A stretch of DNA of 64,000 nucleotides from NCBI GenBank assembly GCA_017405845.1, contig JAFQZQ010000031.1, forward strand, positions 80,152 through 144,151. Direction: 5' to 3'. The number at the start of each line of letters is the position of its first letter. Positions within the stretch are counted from its first letter, which is position 1. The position numbers and the translations under genes were made by a program. Shown in pieces: positions 36,446 through 45,544 of the stretch. Source of the stretch: Mogibacterium sp. Lineage in GTDB: Bacteria; Bacillota; Clostridia; Peptostreptococcales; Anaerovoracaceae. A model generated the notes under the pieces. The model was given only the letters and a program-made list of their open reading frames with translations, was not told where the DNA came from and searched no databases.

Positions 36446-36453
36446 CTGCAAAT

Positions 36454-37827
36454 CTATATCAAAGCCTTGTTTTTCCAACGTCCTGTCCGATAGACACCGT
36501 ATGTCATCGCAGCTCCGATGAGCCATGTCACAAGCAGCGAGACGAACATCATGTAGAAGTGTCCGTGCGGCTCTTCAGGCGACCTTGTCATCCAGGTCAT
36601 GAGATATGCCAACGGCACGCGTATCGCGACAGTGCTTATCATGGAGAGCCACATCGGCGCCATCGTATCACCGGCTCCGCGCATTATACCCTGAAGGCAC
36701 TGTGTCACCTCCATAGCAATGTAGCCTGCGCCGAGAATCAGCATCATATGGTAGCTCTGCTCCACCAGCTCTTCGGTATTGGTAAACAGCATCATCAGAT
36801 ATTTTCCGAAAAGCAATATGATCGCTGCTATGACTGCGGATGTAGCCATCGCGACTCCGGTTCCCTTTTTAGCTCCTATCTCTACGCGGTCGAGCTTGCC
36901 CGCCCCGATATTCTGGCCGGCAAATGTGGTCATCGCCGCTCCGAAAGAGAACGCCGGCATCATGACGAATCCGTCTATTCTCATGACTATGACGTTGGTG
37001 GCGATGCACATAGGTCCGAAGCTGTTTGTGAGCGACTGCACAACTACCATAGAAAGTGAGAATATAGCCTGCGTGATGCCGGACGGAAGGCCAAGCCTTA
37101 TGAGCTCGTAGAGGTACTTGCGTGTCGGTATCAGGTAGGCGGCTTTCATGTCGAAGCAGTCTGTCCTTGATTTGAGCTTGAAGAATGCCAGTACGGCAGA
37201 GAGTGACTGCGCTATGACGGTAGCGAGAGCTACGCCCGGTACGCCCATTCCCAGTTTCGCTACGAAGTAGATATCAAGAAATATGTTCAGCACTGTCGCT
37301 ACTATAAGATAGACCAGTGCCGACGCAGAATCACCCAGTCCTCTGAGCATCCCGCCCAGGATGTTATAGAATGCGCAGCCTGCTACACCTATGAAGATCG
37401 TCCTCAGATAAGCGTTGCACCAGTCTATGATCTCTGCCGGTGTATTCAGTATCTTCAGCAGAGGCATGGTGACCAGAGGTCCGACGACCATGACTATCAG
37501 CGAGGCAACAAACATCGATGTAAGGCATGTGCCTATCGCCCGTGAAAGCGATTCACGCTGGCGCGCGCCAAAATACTGAGACACCATGATGCCCGTACCG
37601 ACGGAAATGCCCATGAACAGCACAAGCAGCAGATTAAGGATAGGACTGGCGCTTCCGACGGAGGCGAGCGCATTGTCACCTATATATTTACCTACAACAA
37701 TACTATCAACTGTGTTGTACAGCTGCTGAAATACATTTCCTATTAACATTGGTATCATGAACTTTACGATCTGGCGCACCGGATCGCCTTTAGTCATGTT
37801 TACCGGTTCAAATAGCTTCTTCCACAT
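36454..37827 (-). CDS. MATE-family efflux transporter
   Basis: The 457-residue protein has 12 helices in two repeats, with VRQIVKFMIPMLIGNVFQQLYNTVDSIVVGKYIG at the N-terminus and PSGITQAIFSLSMVVVQSLTN in the second repeat, both typical of NorM/DinF-type MATE proteins. It exports cationic drugs or metabolites in exchange for sodium or protons. It lies 44 bases after the alcohol dehydrogenase gene. A second, decayed MATE gene fused to an ATPase domain exists at 59.9 kb; the two are different subfamilies. Confidence 0.9.
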   Translation of the reverse strand: MWKKLFEPVNMTKGDPVRQIVKFMIPMLIGNVFQQLYNTVDSIVVGKYIGDNALASVGSASPILNLLLVLFMGISVGTGIMVSQYFGARQRESLSRAIGTCLTSMFVASLIVMVVGPLVTMPLLKILNTPAEIIDWCNAYLRTIFIGVAGCAFYNILGGMLRGLGDSASALVYLIVATVLNIFLDIYFVAKLGMGVPGVALATVIAQSLSAVLAFFKLKSRTDCFDMKAAYLIPTRKYLYELIRLGLPSGITQAIFSLSMVVVQSLTNSFGPMCIATNVIVMRIDGFVMMPAFSFGAAMTTFAGQNIGAGKLDRVEIGAKKGTGVAMATSAVIAAIILLFGKYLMMLFTNTEELVEQSYHMMLILGAGYIAMEVTQCLQGIMRGAGDTMAPMWLSMISTVAIRVPLAYLMTWMTRSPEEPHGHFYMMFVSLLVTWLIGAAMTYGVYRTGRWKNKALI

Positions 37828-37871
37828 ATTCTCTTAAAACTTTTCTCCGTCCCGTTTGAATCTTGCTGATT

Positions 37872-39089
37872 TTACCAGCACTCCTCATATATATCCAACA
37901 CCTCTTCATTTGTCAGAGGTCTGAAAGCTCCCTGTGATATAAAGCACGAGTCCGCTATCTCCTTGAGCATCTTGTGCTCATCACTGCCGAATCCGAGATC
38001 GCGAAGTGTCGTCGGAAGCCCCATCTCTTTTATGAACGATGCCAATGCATCGACTCCTGCAAGCGCGAACTCTTCATCGCTTTCATAATCTTCACGGCAG
38101 AGGCCCCAGACTCTTTCCGCAAACCTCATAAACTTGCCGAGACCGTCCATGCAGATGTGCCTGTAGTATGCCGGATGCAGAACTGCAAGCCCCTCACCGT
38201 GGTTGCAGTCCGTATATGCAGACAGCTGATGCTCCATGTTGTGAGCCTGGAAATCCTTGGTCTTGCCGGTCTTGATTATGCGGTTCTCAGCCAGCGACGC
38301 AGCCCACATTATATTACTTCTTGCCTGATAATCCTCAGGATCTGCAACAGCAGCCCTGAAGTCCCTGATCAGCCCCCTCATAAGGCCTTCGGATACATCA
38401 TCTGCAGGGTTGTCCTCCACAGGATAGCTGAAGTAAGTCTCCATAATGTGAGACAGTATATCGAAGGTGCCTGCCCGGAGCTGCCTCAGCGGCATCGTAA
38501 GTGTGTATGATGGATCCATGAGAGCAAATACCGGATTCATCGCAGGATAGTCCCTGTCGGTCTTGATGTGAGTATCTTCATTTGTCAGTACGGCGCAGCC
38601 GTTGACCTCGCTGCCTGTAGCCGGCATGGTCACTATCACTCCGCAAGGTATCACATCGTGAGTCATAGGCATGCCCTGCATCCAGAAATCTTCCCAGGCA
38701 TCACCATCATAGCCTGCCTGTACGGATATCGCCTTGCAGCAGTCCATGACAGAACCGCCGCCGATGCCGATGATAAGGCCTACATCCATCTGTGCTGCAA
38801 GTTCAGCACCTTCTCTCATCCTTCTGAGCGTAGGGTTCGACATAATTCCCGGGAATTCAACTATAAGATTGCCCTCAGTCGCATTGCCATCCCTGCTGTA
38901 GCCGAGCGTTTCAAGTACGCTTACCGCATCATCGTAGGCGCCGTTTCTTTTTACGGAGCCTCCGCCATATCCTATCATGATGTTGCGTCCCGGCAGCGCA
39001 AACTCCCTTACGAAGTCTGCGAGATGCTCTCTGACGCAGCCCTTTCCGAACTTAACTCTGGTTCTGCATTCCCAGCTGAAATCTCTCAT
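37872..39089 (-). CDS. Iron-containing alcohol dehydrogenase (BdhA/YqhD-like)
   Basis: The 405-residue group III alcohol dehydrogenase has the nucleotide motif GYGGGSVKRNGAYDD and GIGGGSVMDCCKAIS, and metal-ligand regions DILSHIMETYFSY and HNMEHQLSAYTDCNHGEGLAVLHP. It interconverts aldehydes or ketones and alcohols with NAD(P)H in the cytoplasm. GGSVKRNG suggests relatives that use NADPH. It precedes the MATE gene on the same strand. Confidence 0.92.
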   Translation of the reverse strand: MRDFSWECRTRVKFGKGCVREHLADFVREFALPGRNIMIGYGGGSVKRNGAYDDAVSVLETLGYSRDGNATEGNLIVEFPGIMSNPTLRRMREGAELAAQMDVGLIIGIGGGSVMDCCKAISVQAGYDGDAWEDFWMQGMPMTHDVIPCGVIVTMPATGSEVNGCAVLTNEDTHIKTDRDYPAMNPVFALMDPSYTLTMPLRQLRAGTFDILSHIMETYFSYPVEDNPADDVSEGLMRGLIRDFRAAVADPEDYQARSNIMWAASLAENRIIKTGKTKDFQAHNMEHQLSAYTDCNHGEGLAVLHPAYYRHICMDGLGKFMRFAERVWGLCREDYESDEEFALAGVDALASFIKEMGLPTTLRDLGFGSDEHKMLKEIADSCFISQGAFRPLTNEEVLDIYEECW

Positions 39090-39165
39090 GTCCTGTCCAC
39101 CATCTGCTCTTCACCATTAACCTCTAAATTTAAGTATACGCTGATTTCGTATGAACGGGCAATAT

Positions 39166-39213
39166 AAAAAGAGGACGGGTCCTGCTCCACTGAGTGTCAC
39201 AGAATCCGTCCTC
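39166..39213 (-). terminator. Intrinsic terminator of the PrdA-N paralog gene
   Basis: GAGGACGG (39206-39213 on the minus strand) pairs with CCGTCCTC (39171-39178), followed by TTTTT at 39170-39166. The loop is about 27 bases. It makes the PrdA-N gene a separate unit. Confidence 0.8.
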
Positions 39214-39229
39214 CCTTTCTTTCGATCAA

Positions 39230-39640
39230 TTATACCGGAAACTCGATAGCGATGTCTTTGCCCTCTGCGATGTAGAGCTTAACGACTCCGCCGCCGAATG
39301 CAACCTGTGTGCCGGCAGGTACTGCCATTGCAGGTGCTGCAGCCTCAGCAGCAGCTTCCTCTGCCGGAGCTTCTTCTTCATCTGCAGACGGATCCTGAAT
39401 ATTATCTACGATTTCAGCTGTGAGCGGTGTCAGTGAGTCCGAAACCTCTTTCAGTGTAGCGCCGAGGCACTGTCCGATCGTGAGGCATCCGTCTAGCTTC
39501 AGAAGGCCTGTATCTACCAGATCAGGGAAGATTGCAGGGTCTTCAAGATTGTGGTGCGAGATCTCGCCCGGCTCCATTCTGCAGCAAAGTACCGCAGGAT
39601 CATTCTTATGCTCTAATGCGTATTCCAGTTCTATTGACAT
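39230..39640 (-). CDS. Stand-alone paralog of the PrdA N-terminal domain
   Basis: The 136-residue protein aligns with residues 1-137 of PrdA in this window: both begin MSI, share NDPAVLCCR, LEDPAIFPDLVD / FEDPAIFPDLVD, GLLKLDG / GLLNLDG, VSDSLTPLT / TVDSLTPIT, an Ala/Glu/Pro-rich linker, and end in a strand like LYIAEGKDIAIEFPV (PrdA: LHIGEGKNIDIQIP). It stops where PrdA continues into its reductase part. AGGAGG precedes the ATG at 39640. It has its own promoter and terminator and lies about 6 kb from prdE, the nearest end of the prd locus. Function unknown; the linker and terminal strand recall carrier-type domains, but this is inference. Confidence 0.8.
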   Translation of the reverse strand: MSIELEYALEHKNDPAVLCCRMEPGEISHHNLEDPAIFPDLVDTGLLKLDGCLTIGQCLGATLKEVSDSLTPLTAEIVDNIQDPSADEEEAPAEEAAAEAAAPAMAVPAGTQVAFGGGVVKLYIAEGKDIAIEFPV

Positions 39641-39706
39641 GTCTTTTCCTCCTGTTTTCTTAAACAAGCATCCGGGCGCCATAAAAAGTGCCCTTATCCC
39701 TCTATT

Positions 39707-39735
39707 ATTGTAATTTCAAGCCTTTGGCGAAACAA
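39707..39735 (-). promoter_or_regulatory. Candidate promoter of the PrdA-N paralog gene
   Basis: TTGTTT (39730-39735), a 17-base spacer and TACAAT (39707-39712) would start a transcript near 39700, about 60 bases before the start codon. The rest of 39736-39844 holds only a weak CGCAC/GTGCG hairpin. Confidence 0.5.
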
Positions 39736-39844
39736 ATAGAGGCTTTCAATAGCTTATCTTTTACAGATAACCTATATCAATACCTCTACAATTAAGGTTC
39801 ATTAGACGCACATAAAGTGCGACTTAACAATGCGCCTGACAGCT

Positions 39845-40399
39845 TTATTTTGTATGAATGATTTTCATTGCATCCTTAATGAGTGAGTCGATGTTTTCCC
39901 TCCTGACAAGATCGCAACCGTTGTCGATGCGTGCTTTCATCATGTTTGCCTGAGCTTTCGCTTCAATCGTGCTTCCGGACAGAAGCACCGCACGCATCGT
40001 CTTCATGAGGAATTTGTCGAGCCCGGTCACCGCAGACGGATCATACCTGCCGCCGAGTATGTACAGCAGCACCCGGTGATTGTTTTTCGGGTCGATCTTT
40101 CCAAGGCTGTATCCCCATACCTGTGCGTAGTTTTCTGCCGTTTCGTCAGCAAAACCGACGCCGAAGACTATAAGCCTGCTCATGAGCTCATCATCGAGCA
40201 TCTTCGCAAACTTGTCGAAATCTACAATGCCCGAGCCACGTATCCATCCCCCGTAAATGATGCAGTCATATCCGTGGAGATCTATCCCATATGCATCCGA
40301 AAGGGGCAGTGCCTCACCGCCCAGATCTTCAGCTATCCACTCAGCGTACTGCTTTGTTGATCCTCTTTTTGATGTGTATATGACTATGCTTTTTGCCAT
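39845..40399 (-). CDS. Flavodoxin-fold protein (HemG/flavodoxin-domain family)
   Basis: The 184-residue protein opens with IVIYTSKRGSTKQYAEWIAEDL, the FMN phosphate-binding loop of flavodoxins, followed by CIIYGGWIRGSGIVD and VFGVGFADE. The C-terminal 60 residues extend beyond a minimal flavodoxin, as in the menaquinone-dependent protoporphyrinogen oxidase (HemG)-like group. A heme role is unsupported by the neighbours. Its ATG shares one base with the dnaE stop (TAATG), so translation is coupled to dnaE. Confidence 0.82.
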   Translation of the reverse strand: MAKSIVIYTSKRGSTKQYAEWIAEDLGGEALPLSDAYGIDLHGYDCIIYGGWIRGSGIVDFDKFAKMLDDELMSRLIVFGVGFADETAENYAQVWGYSLGKIDPKNNHRVLLYILGGRYDPSAVTGLDKFLMKTMRAVLLSGSTIEAKAQANMMKARIDNGCDLVRRENIDSLIKDAMKIIHTK

Positions 40400-43300
40400 T
40401 ATCCCTTTACATTCTCTGCTCCGAGGAGTCTTACGAGCTTTGATCTCAAATCATCAGTAAATGTTACACGTTTGTCTGCGCTGCATCTCACAGGTTTCTG
40501 CCCCGGCAGATATACCAGAACGTCCCTGTCTCCCGGGCAGATGCTGAACATATCAGTCAGATGCATCAGCAGTTTACGCGGGGTTTCATGCGCTCTCAGC
40601 ACTTCTTCAGGTATCCTCAGCTTTACAGGATCGTTCAGCGGCGCAGCCGGCCTGCTTTCTGCTCTTCGTGCCGGTTCGGGAGCGTAATTGTCAGCGCCCT
40701 GATATCCGTAGCTGTCTGAACCTCTTCCCCTGCTGAGGCTTGCGATGTTTTCGATAGGTACGATGTCCTCTACGAGGATCTCCGCTTCGCTCTCATCTTT
40801 GAAGCTCACACGTCCGAGCACGCCGACTATCATATCATTTTTGACGAGGTTGCGCTTGCGCTCATATACCTTCGGGAAGACTATCGCGTCTATCACCCCG
40901 TCAAAGTCCTCTAGCACCAGTCTCGCCATCTCCTGCGACTTGCGGGTTATCATGGTGCGCACGCTGCTTATCATTCCGGCCATGATAACGGAGTCTCCGT
41001 CCTTGAAGCCGGAGGTGTTGATCACCATGCTGTCGGCATCTTCGCCTTCTGCGGTAAACTCCTCGCCTCCTCCGGTCAGCTCGGCAGTGCCCGCGCTCGT
41101 ATGGTCTCTGATAAGCGCAGCGAATTCATCGAGAGGATGGCCAGAAAGATAAACTCCCAGCATCTCCTTCTCCATGGCAAGCTTGGTATCCTTGCTGAAA
41201 TCCGCCACTTTCGGAAGCTCCGGACTTGATATGGCTTCGTCCGCAAAATCCTCGAGCTGGAACAGACTTATCTGCGCCCTGCTTCCCTGCTTGGCCTTCT
41301 TCTGGGCTCTCTGCACCGCATCATCGCAGACCGCCATGAGCTGTGCTCTGTTTGGATTTATGTCATCGAAAGCACCGGCTCTTACCAGCGATTCGATCGC
41401 TTTTTTATTGAGTTCACCCGCGTCGATTGCCTCAACGAATTCGTAGATGTCGTGAGTTCCTTCGACGGACTTGCGGCCTTCGATTATCGCTTCGATTATG
41501 CCTTCGCCTACATTCTTGACCGAAAGCATGCCGAATCTTATGCGCCCGTCTTTTGTTGAGAAGTTTTTATCGCTCTTCACCACCGATGGCGGCTCCAGAA
41601 CTATGCCCATCTCGCGGCAGTTCCTTACGTAATCCGCCGTGTGTCTGGCATCACCGGCCATGCTGGTCATCAGCGCCGCCATGAACTCCGCAGGATAATG
41701 AGCCTTAAGATAGGCTGTCTGGTACGAGATCACTGCATATGCCGCAGCATGTGACTTGTTGAAGGCATACGAAGCAAAAGTGACCATATCCTCAAAGATC
41801 GTCTCCGCTGCTGATGCAGGAACGCCGTTTCTCGCACATCCGGCTATCTCTACATTGCCGTTCTCGTCCGTCTTGCCGTTGATGAAGTACTCTTTCTCTT
41901 CGAGCATCACCTGCATTTTCTTCTTGCTCATGGCACGGCGTACCAGATCTGAGCGGCCGAAAGAATAACCGCCGAGATCACGCACTATCTGCATTACCTG
42001 CTCCTGGTAGATAAGACAGCCGTAAGTTACGCCAAGTATATGCTCAAGATGAGGATCCACATATTTCACATGATCCGGGTGTTTCTTATTGTCAATGTAT
42101 TTAGGAATCGAGTCCATAGGGCCCGGTCTGTAGAGCGCGATGCCGGCGACGATATCCTCAAAGCAGCTAGGTCTGAGGTTCTTCATAAAGTCAGTCATTC
42201 CGCCGCTTTCGAGCTGGAACACGCCCTTCGTATTGCCGTCCGAAATAAGCTTATACACGTCAGGATCGTCAAAATCCATGGACGAAAAATCTATGTCAAT
42301 GCCGTGATTCGCCTTTATCATGCGGAGCGCATCGCGAATAACCGTGAGGTTGCGGAGTCCCAGGAAGTCCATTTTCAGGAGTCCGAGCTCCTCAATAGTA
42401 GTCATGTTGAACTGTGTCGCAACGCCCTTGTCTGACGAATAGAGAGGTACATACTCATCGAGCGGCAGCTTCGAGATCACTATGCCGGCGGCATGAGTTG
42501 ACGCATGACGAGGCAGCCCCTCGAGAGCCATCGACAAATCGAGTACCTGCTTAACAAGCGGCTCGTTCTCGTATCTCTGTCTGAGATCAGGATTTACCTC
42601 GAGTGCCTTTGCAATGGTGATGCCGAGCTCATTAGGAATCGCCTTGGCTATGGCGTCTCCCTCAGCATATGTGGCATCGAGCGCTCTGGCGATGTCTCTG
42701 ACAGCGGCCTTGGCTTTCAAAGTACCGAAAGTGATGATCTGCGAGACTTTGTCTCTGCCGTACTTTCTTGTTACGTAGTCAATTACCTCCTGCCTTCTCT
42801 CGATGCAGAAGTCGATGTCAATATCCGGCATGCTTACGCGCTCCGGATTCAGGAACCTCTCAAAAATGAGGCTGTATTTTATAGGATCTATCTCAGTTAT
42901 GTCCAGGCTGTACGAAACTATGCTGCCCGCAGCTGAGCCTCTTCCCGGTCCGACTGCTATTCCATGGGATTTCGCATAATGTATGAAGTCCCAGACTATG
43001 AGGAAGTACTCCACATAACCCATGCCTTCAATGACTTTAAGCTCGGTCTCGAGCCTCTGTCTGTAAAGGCTTTCAGGATCCATAGCCTCAGCGCCATAGC
43101 GCTTCACGAGGCCTTTATAGCAAAGCTCTCTCAGATAATCGTCTGTCGATTTGCCGTCAGGCGGTATGTATTCAGGCAGGTGGTAATTTCCGAACTCGAA
43201 TTCAACATTGCACCTTTCAGCGATCTCATGACTCCTGTCGATGATTTCAGGCATGTCAGGGAAGAGCTCCCTCATCTCAGCTTCAGACTTCACGTAGAAC

Positions 43301-44019
43301 TCGTCGTTCTCGAACCTCATGCGGTTCTCGTCTGTCACCTTTGCCTGTGTCTGTATGCACATAAGGACGTCCTGCGCAGTTGCATCGCTGCGCTTCATGT
43401 AGTGGGCGTCGTTTGTTGCAACCATAGGTATACCTGTCTCATCGCTGATCATCTTCAGCCCGGTCATAACCGTTATGTCCTCTTCGAGGTGGTGATTCTG
43501 CATCTCGAGGAAGAAGTTATTATCACCGAAGATCTCCCTCAGCTCAAGAGCTTCTCTCTTTGCGCCTGCGTAATCTCTGGCAAGCAGCATTCTCTGCACA
43601 TTGCCGGCCAGGCATCCCGAAAGACATATAAGGCCTTTACTGTACTGTCTCAGAAGTTCCTTATCCACACGAGGCTTATAATAGAAGCCGTCAACATAGC
43701 TCTTTGAAACGATCTTTACCAGATTGCTGTAGCCCTGCTGATTCTCCGCCAGAAGTATGAGGTGTCCGTAACCGCGATCCTTATCCGGATCCTTGTCATA
43801 GAGCGTGCGGGCTGCCGTATAGACCTCGCAGCCTATCACAGGCTTGATGCCGGCTTTTTTGCAGGCTTTATAAAAATCGACCACACCAAACATGGCACCA
43901 TGGTCTGTTATGGCGCATGAATCCATACCGAGCTCCTTCACGTAGGCCGGGAGCTCAGATATCCTGCTCATTCCGTCAAGCAGGCTGTATTCAGTATGAA
44001 GATGCAGGTGTGTGAACAT
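40399..44019 (-). CDS. dnaE: DNA polymerase III subunit alpha (DnaE)
   Basis: The 1206-residue protein has an N-terminal PHP domain (FTHLHLHTEYSLLDG, with DHGAMFGVVDFYKA), the polymerase palm with the catalytic aspartates in PDIDIDFCIERR, the fingers region with YSFGRSDLVRRAMSKKK, tandem helix-hairpin-helix, and a C-terminal OB fold. There is no exonuclease insertion, so it is DnaE and not PolC. The start codon follows directly after the stop of the phosphatase remnant (TAAATG), so its ribosome site (CGGAAA) lies in fossil coding sequence. Confidence 0.96.
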   Translation of the reverse strand: MFTHLHLHTEYSLLDGMSRISELPAYVKELGMDSCAITDHGAMFGVVDFYKACKKAGIKPVIGCEVYTAARTLYDKDPDKDRGYGHLILLAENQQGYSNLVKIVSKSYVDGFYYKPRVDKELLRQYSKGLICLSGCLAGNVQRMLLARDYAGAKREALELREIFGDNNFFLEMQNHHLEEDITVMTGLKMISDETGIPMVATNDAHYMKRSDATAQDVLMCIQTQAKVTDENRMRFENDEFYVKSEAEMRELFPDMPEIIDRSHEIAERCNVEFEFGNYHLPEYIPPDGKSTDDYLRELCYKGLVKRYGAEAMDPESLYRQRLETELKVIEGMGYVEYFLIVWDFIHYAKSHGIAVGPGRGSAAGSIVSYSLDITEIDPIKYSLIFERFLNPERVSMPDIDIDFCIERRQEVIDYVTRKYGRDKVSQIITFGTLKAKAAVRDIARALDATYAEGDAIAKAIPNELGITIAKALEVNPDLRQRYENEPLVKQVLDLSMALEGLPRHASTHAAGIVISKLPLDEYVPLYSSDKGVATQFNMTTIEELGLLKMDFLGLRNLTVIRDALRMIKANHGIDIDFSSMDFDDPDVYKLISDGNTKGVFQLESGGMTDFMKNLRPSCFEDIVAGIALYRPGPMDSIPKYIDNKKHPDHVKYVDPHLEHILGVTYGCLIYQEQVMQIVRDLGGYSFGRSDLVRRAMSKKKMQVMLEEKEYFINGKTDENGNVEIAGCARNGVPASAAETIFEDMVTFASYAFNKSHAAAYAVISYQTAYLKAHYPAEFMAALMTSMAGDARHTADYVRNCREMGIVLEPPSVVKSDKNFSTKDGRIRFGMLSVKNVGEGIIEAIIEGRKSVEGTHDIYEFVEAIDAGELNKKAIESLVRAGAFDDINPNRAQLMAVCDDAVQRAQKKAKQGSRAQISLFQLEDFADEAISSPELPKVADFSKDTKLAMEKEMLGVYLSGHPLDEFAALIRDHTSAGTAELTGGGEEFTAEGEDADSMVINTSGFKDGDSVIMAGMISSVRTMITRKSQEMARLVLEDFDGVIDAIVFPKVYERKRNLVKNDMIVGVLGRVSFKDESEAEILVEDIVPIENIASLSRGRGSDSYGYQGADNYAPEPARRAESRPAAPLNDPVKLRIPEEVLRAHETPRKLLMHLTDMFSICPGDRDVLVYLPGQKPVRCSADKRVTFTDDLRSKLVRLLGAENVKG

Positions 44020-44460
44020 TTATTTTCCGTTATATTTGAACGAGAGCATCGTGATATCATCAGTCATCATCTTTCTCTCAGGTGCTGTATCGGATGTGTT
44101 TCTGTCGCAGGCACTTAATATGTTTTCCTTTGTTTTGCTGTCAATATCTTTCCAGTCTACCCGGTCCCCTCTCTTGTGTCCTGCCCCTGATTTCCCGGTA
44201 TCCCACAGGTACTCAATACCTTCATCATCAGGCGTAATCACGCTCAGGTCCTCAAGACTCACCTCATCGCACATGGAATTCAGGAATGAATCCACATACT
44301 CATAATAGCGATCCTCCTCGGCTCCATTCAGGTAGCTCTCAACACGGTCACCACGAACGATCTGCGAAGCTATACCGGTATAATTGTACAGCTCATTTAT
44401 AAAGTTAACGTATGTAAAGGCGAGGACTCCATAACTGACTAAGGAGCACCCAAAACACAC
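44020..44460 (-). pseudogene. Remnant of a SpoIIE-type sensor phosphatase gene
   Basis: The translated frame carries a membrane-helix end and sensor region (FINELYNYTGIASQIVRGDRV, then EEDRYYEYVDSFLNSM) that matches the sensor of the phosphatase at 8.4 kb (FNYSRTAANIIDGDRV, EKDDYYYKILDFLN). It then jumps to MMTDDITMLSFKYNGK, the very C-terminus of such phosphatases (FDDITMMIFKYKGSK). The HAMP and nearly all of the catalytic domain are missing, and no proper N-terminus remains. This is best explained by a large internal deletion of a paralog. The frame continues upstream to 44607 without recognisable sequence. Confidence 0.75.
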
Positions 44461-44531
44461 AACATTTGGATAAAGTATATCACAATCGCTTTGCAGCCAT
44501 GCAGATTTGTTGTTTTTTATAGCGCCATTTG

Positions 44532-44560
44532 TTGCTTGAATCTGCCTTTGGTTGTACAAT
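44532..44560 (+). promoter_or_regulatory. Promoter of the cysteine-synthase-like gene
   Basis: TTGCTT (44532-44537), a 17-base spacer and TACAAT (44555-44560); predicted start near 44567, about 44 bases before the ATG. Confidence 0.65.
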
Positions 44561-44610
44561 ACCTTCGTATGTTTTTTTGTGTTTATAACTAATAGCGTAA
44601 CGGACAATCA

Positions 44611-45537
44611 ATGATATATAACAATATCCTTGAGGCTTTGGGCAACACCCCTATGATTCGCCTCAATCACATAAATCCACCGACAAATGCCGAGGTTCTC
44701 GTCAAATTCGAAGGGCTCAATGTAGGCGGTTCTATCAAGACAAGAACTGCATATCAGATGATACTGGCAGCTGAAAAAGCCGGTGTCGTAGGGCCGGGCT
44801 CGATAATCGTTGAGCCTACCAGTGGCAATCAGGGCATCGGACTCGCACTTGTAGGAGCCGTGCGCGGATACCGCACCATAATAGTGATGCCGGACTCCGT
44901 CAGCATTGAAAGGCGTAAGCTTGTGCAGCATTACGGCGCGGAAGTAGTACTCGTGCACGATGACGGAGATATAGGTAAATGTATACATGAGTGCCTTGCC
45001 ACAGCGATGAGAATGAAGCAGCAGGACCCTCGCGTATTCGTTCCTCAGCAGTTCATCAACATAAATAACATCGTTGCTCAGAAAACCACCACCGCTCAGG
45101 AAATCCTTGAACAGGTCAACGGCCCTATCCACGGATTCTGCTCAGGTATAGGTACAGGCGGCACCATAACGGGCATAGGAGAAGTGCTCAGAGAGCACAA
45201 TCCGGACATTGAAATATGGGCAGCCGAGCCGGAGGATGCCGCGATACTCGCAGGCGGAAGCATTGGCACCCATGTGCAGATGGGCATTGGCGATGGTCTG
45301 ATTCCGGACATCCTCAACACGGAAGTTTATGACAACACCTGCATAATCCCTGACGACAACGCCCTCGACATGGCAAAGCGCCTGGCAAAAGAAGAAGGCA
45401 TAATGTGCGGCATATCGTCCGGCACAAACGTGGTCGCGGCAATAATGCTCGCAGAGAAGCTCGGGCCTGGCAAAACAGTAGTAACAGTACTCCCTGATAC
45501 AGCAGAGCGCTACTTCTCAACGCCGCTTTTCGAATAA
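44611..45537 (+). CDS. Cysteine-synthase-family PLP enzyme with SIKTR active-site variant
   Basis: The 308-residue fold-type II PLP protein starts LEALGNTPMIRLNHI and contains PTSGNQGIGLALVGA, the phosphate-binding SGIGTGGTITGIGEVL and GISSGTNVVAA. The PLP lysine lies in NVGGSIKTRTAYQM; O-acetylserine sulfhydrylases usually read PGGSVKDR, and TSGNTG where this has TSGNQG. The fold is certain, but the reaction may be a beta-replacement or elimination other than cysteine synthesis. The ribosome site is poor (ACGGA). It converges on prdE across a long inverted repeat. Confidence 0.8.
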   Translation: MIYNNILEALGNTPMIRLNHINPPTNAEVLVKFEGLNVGGSIKTRTAYQMILAAEKAGVVGPGSIIVEPTSGNQGIGLALVGAVRGYRTIIVMPDSVSIERRKLVQHYGAEVVLVHDDGDIGKCIHECLATAMRMKQQDPRVFVPQQFININNIVAQKTTTAQEILEQVNGPIHGFCSGIGTGGTITGIGEVLREHNPDIEIWAAEPEDAAILAGGSIGTHVQMGIGDGLIPDILNTEVYDNTCIIPDDNALDMAKRLAKEEGIMCGISSGTNVVAAIMLAEKLGPGKTVVTVLPDTAERYFSTPLFE

Positions 45538-45544
45538 AACAACA

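Noticed and set aside
39736..39844. Terminator or small gene between the flavodoxin gene and the PrdA-N promoter
   Set aside because: Only a weak 5-bp CGCAC/GTGCG hairpin and no ORF with a ribosome site were found.
42964..43707. 247-codon plus-strand frame opposite dnaE
   Set aside because: Antisense shadow of the PHP and palm regions of dnaE; codon use and composition fit the complement of dnaE.
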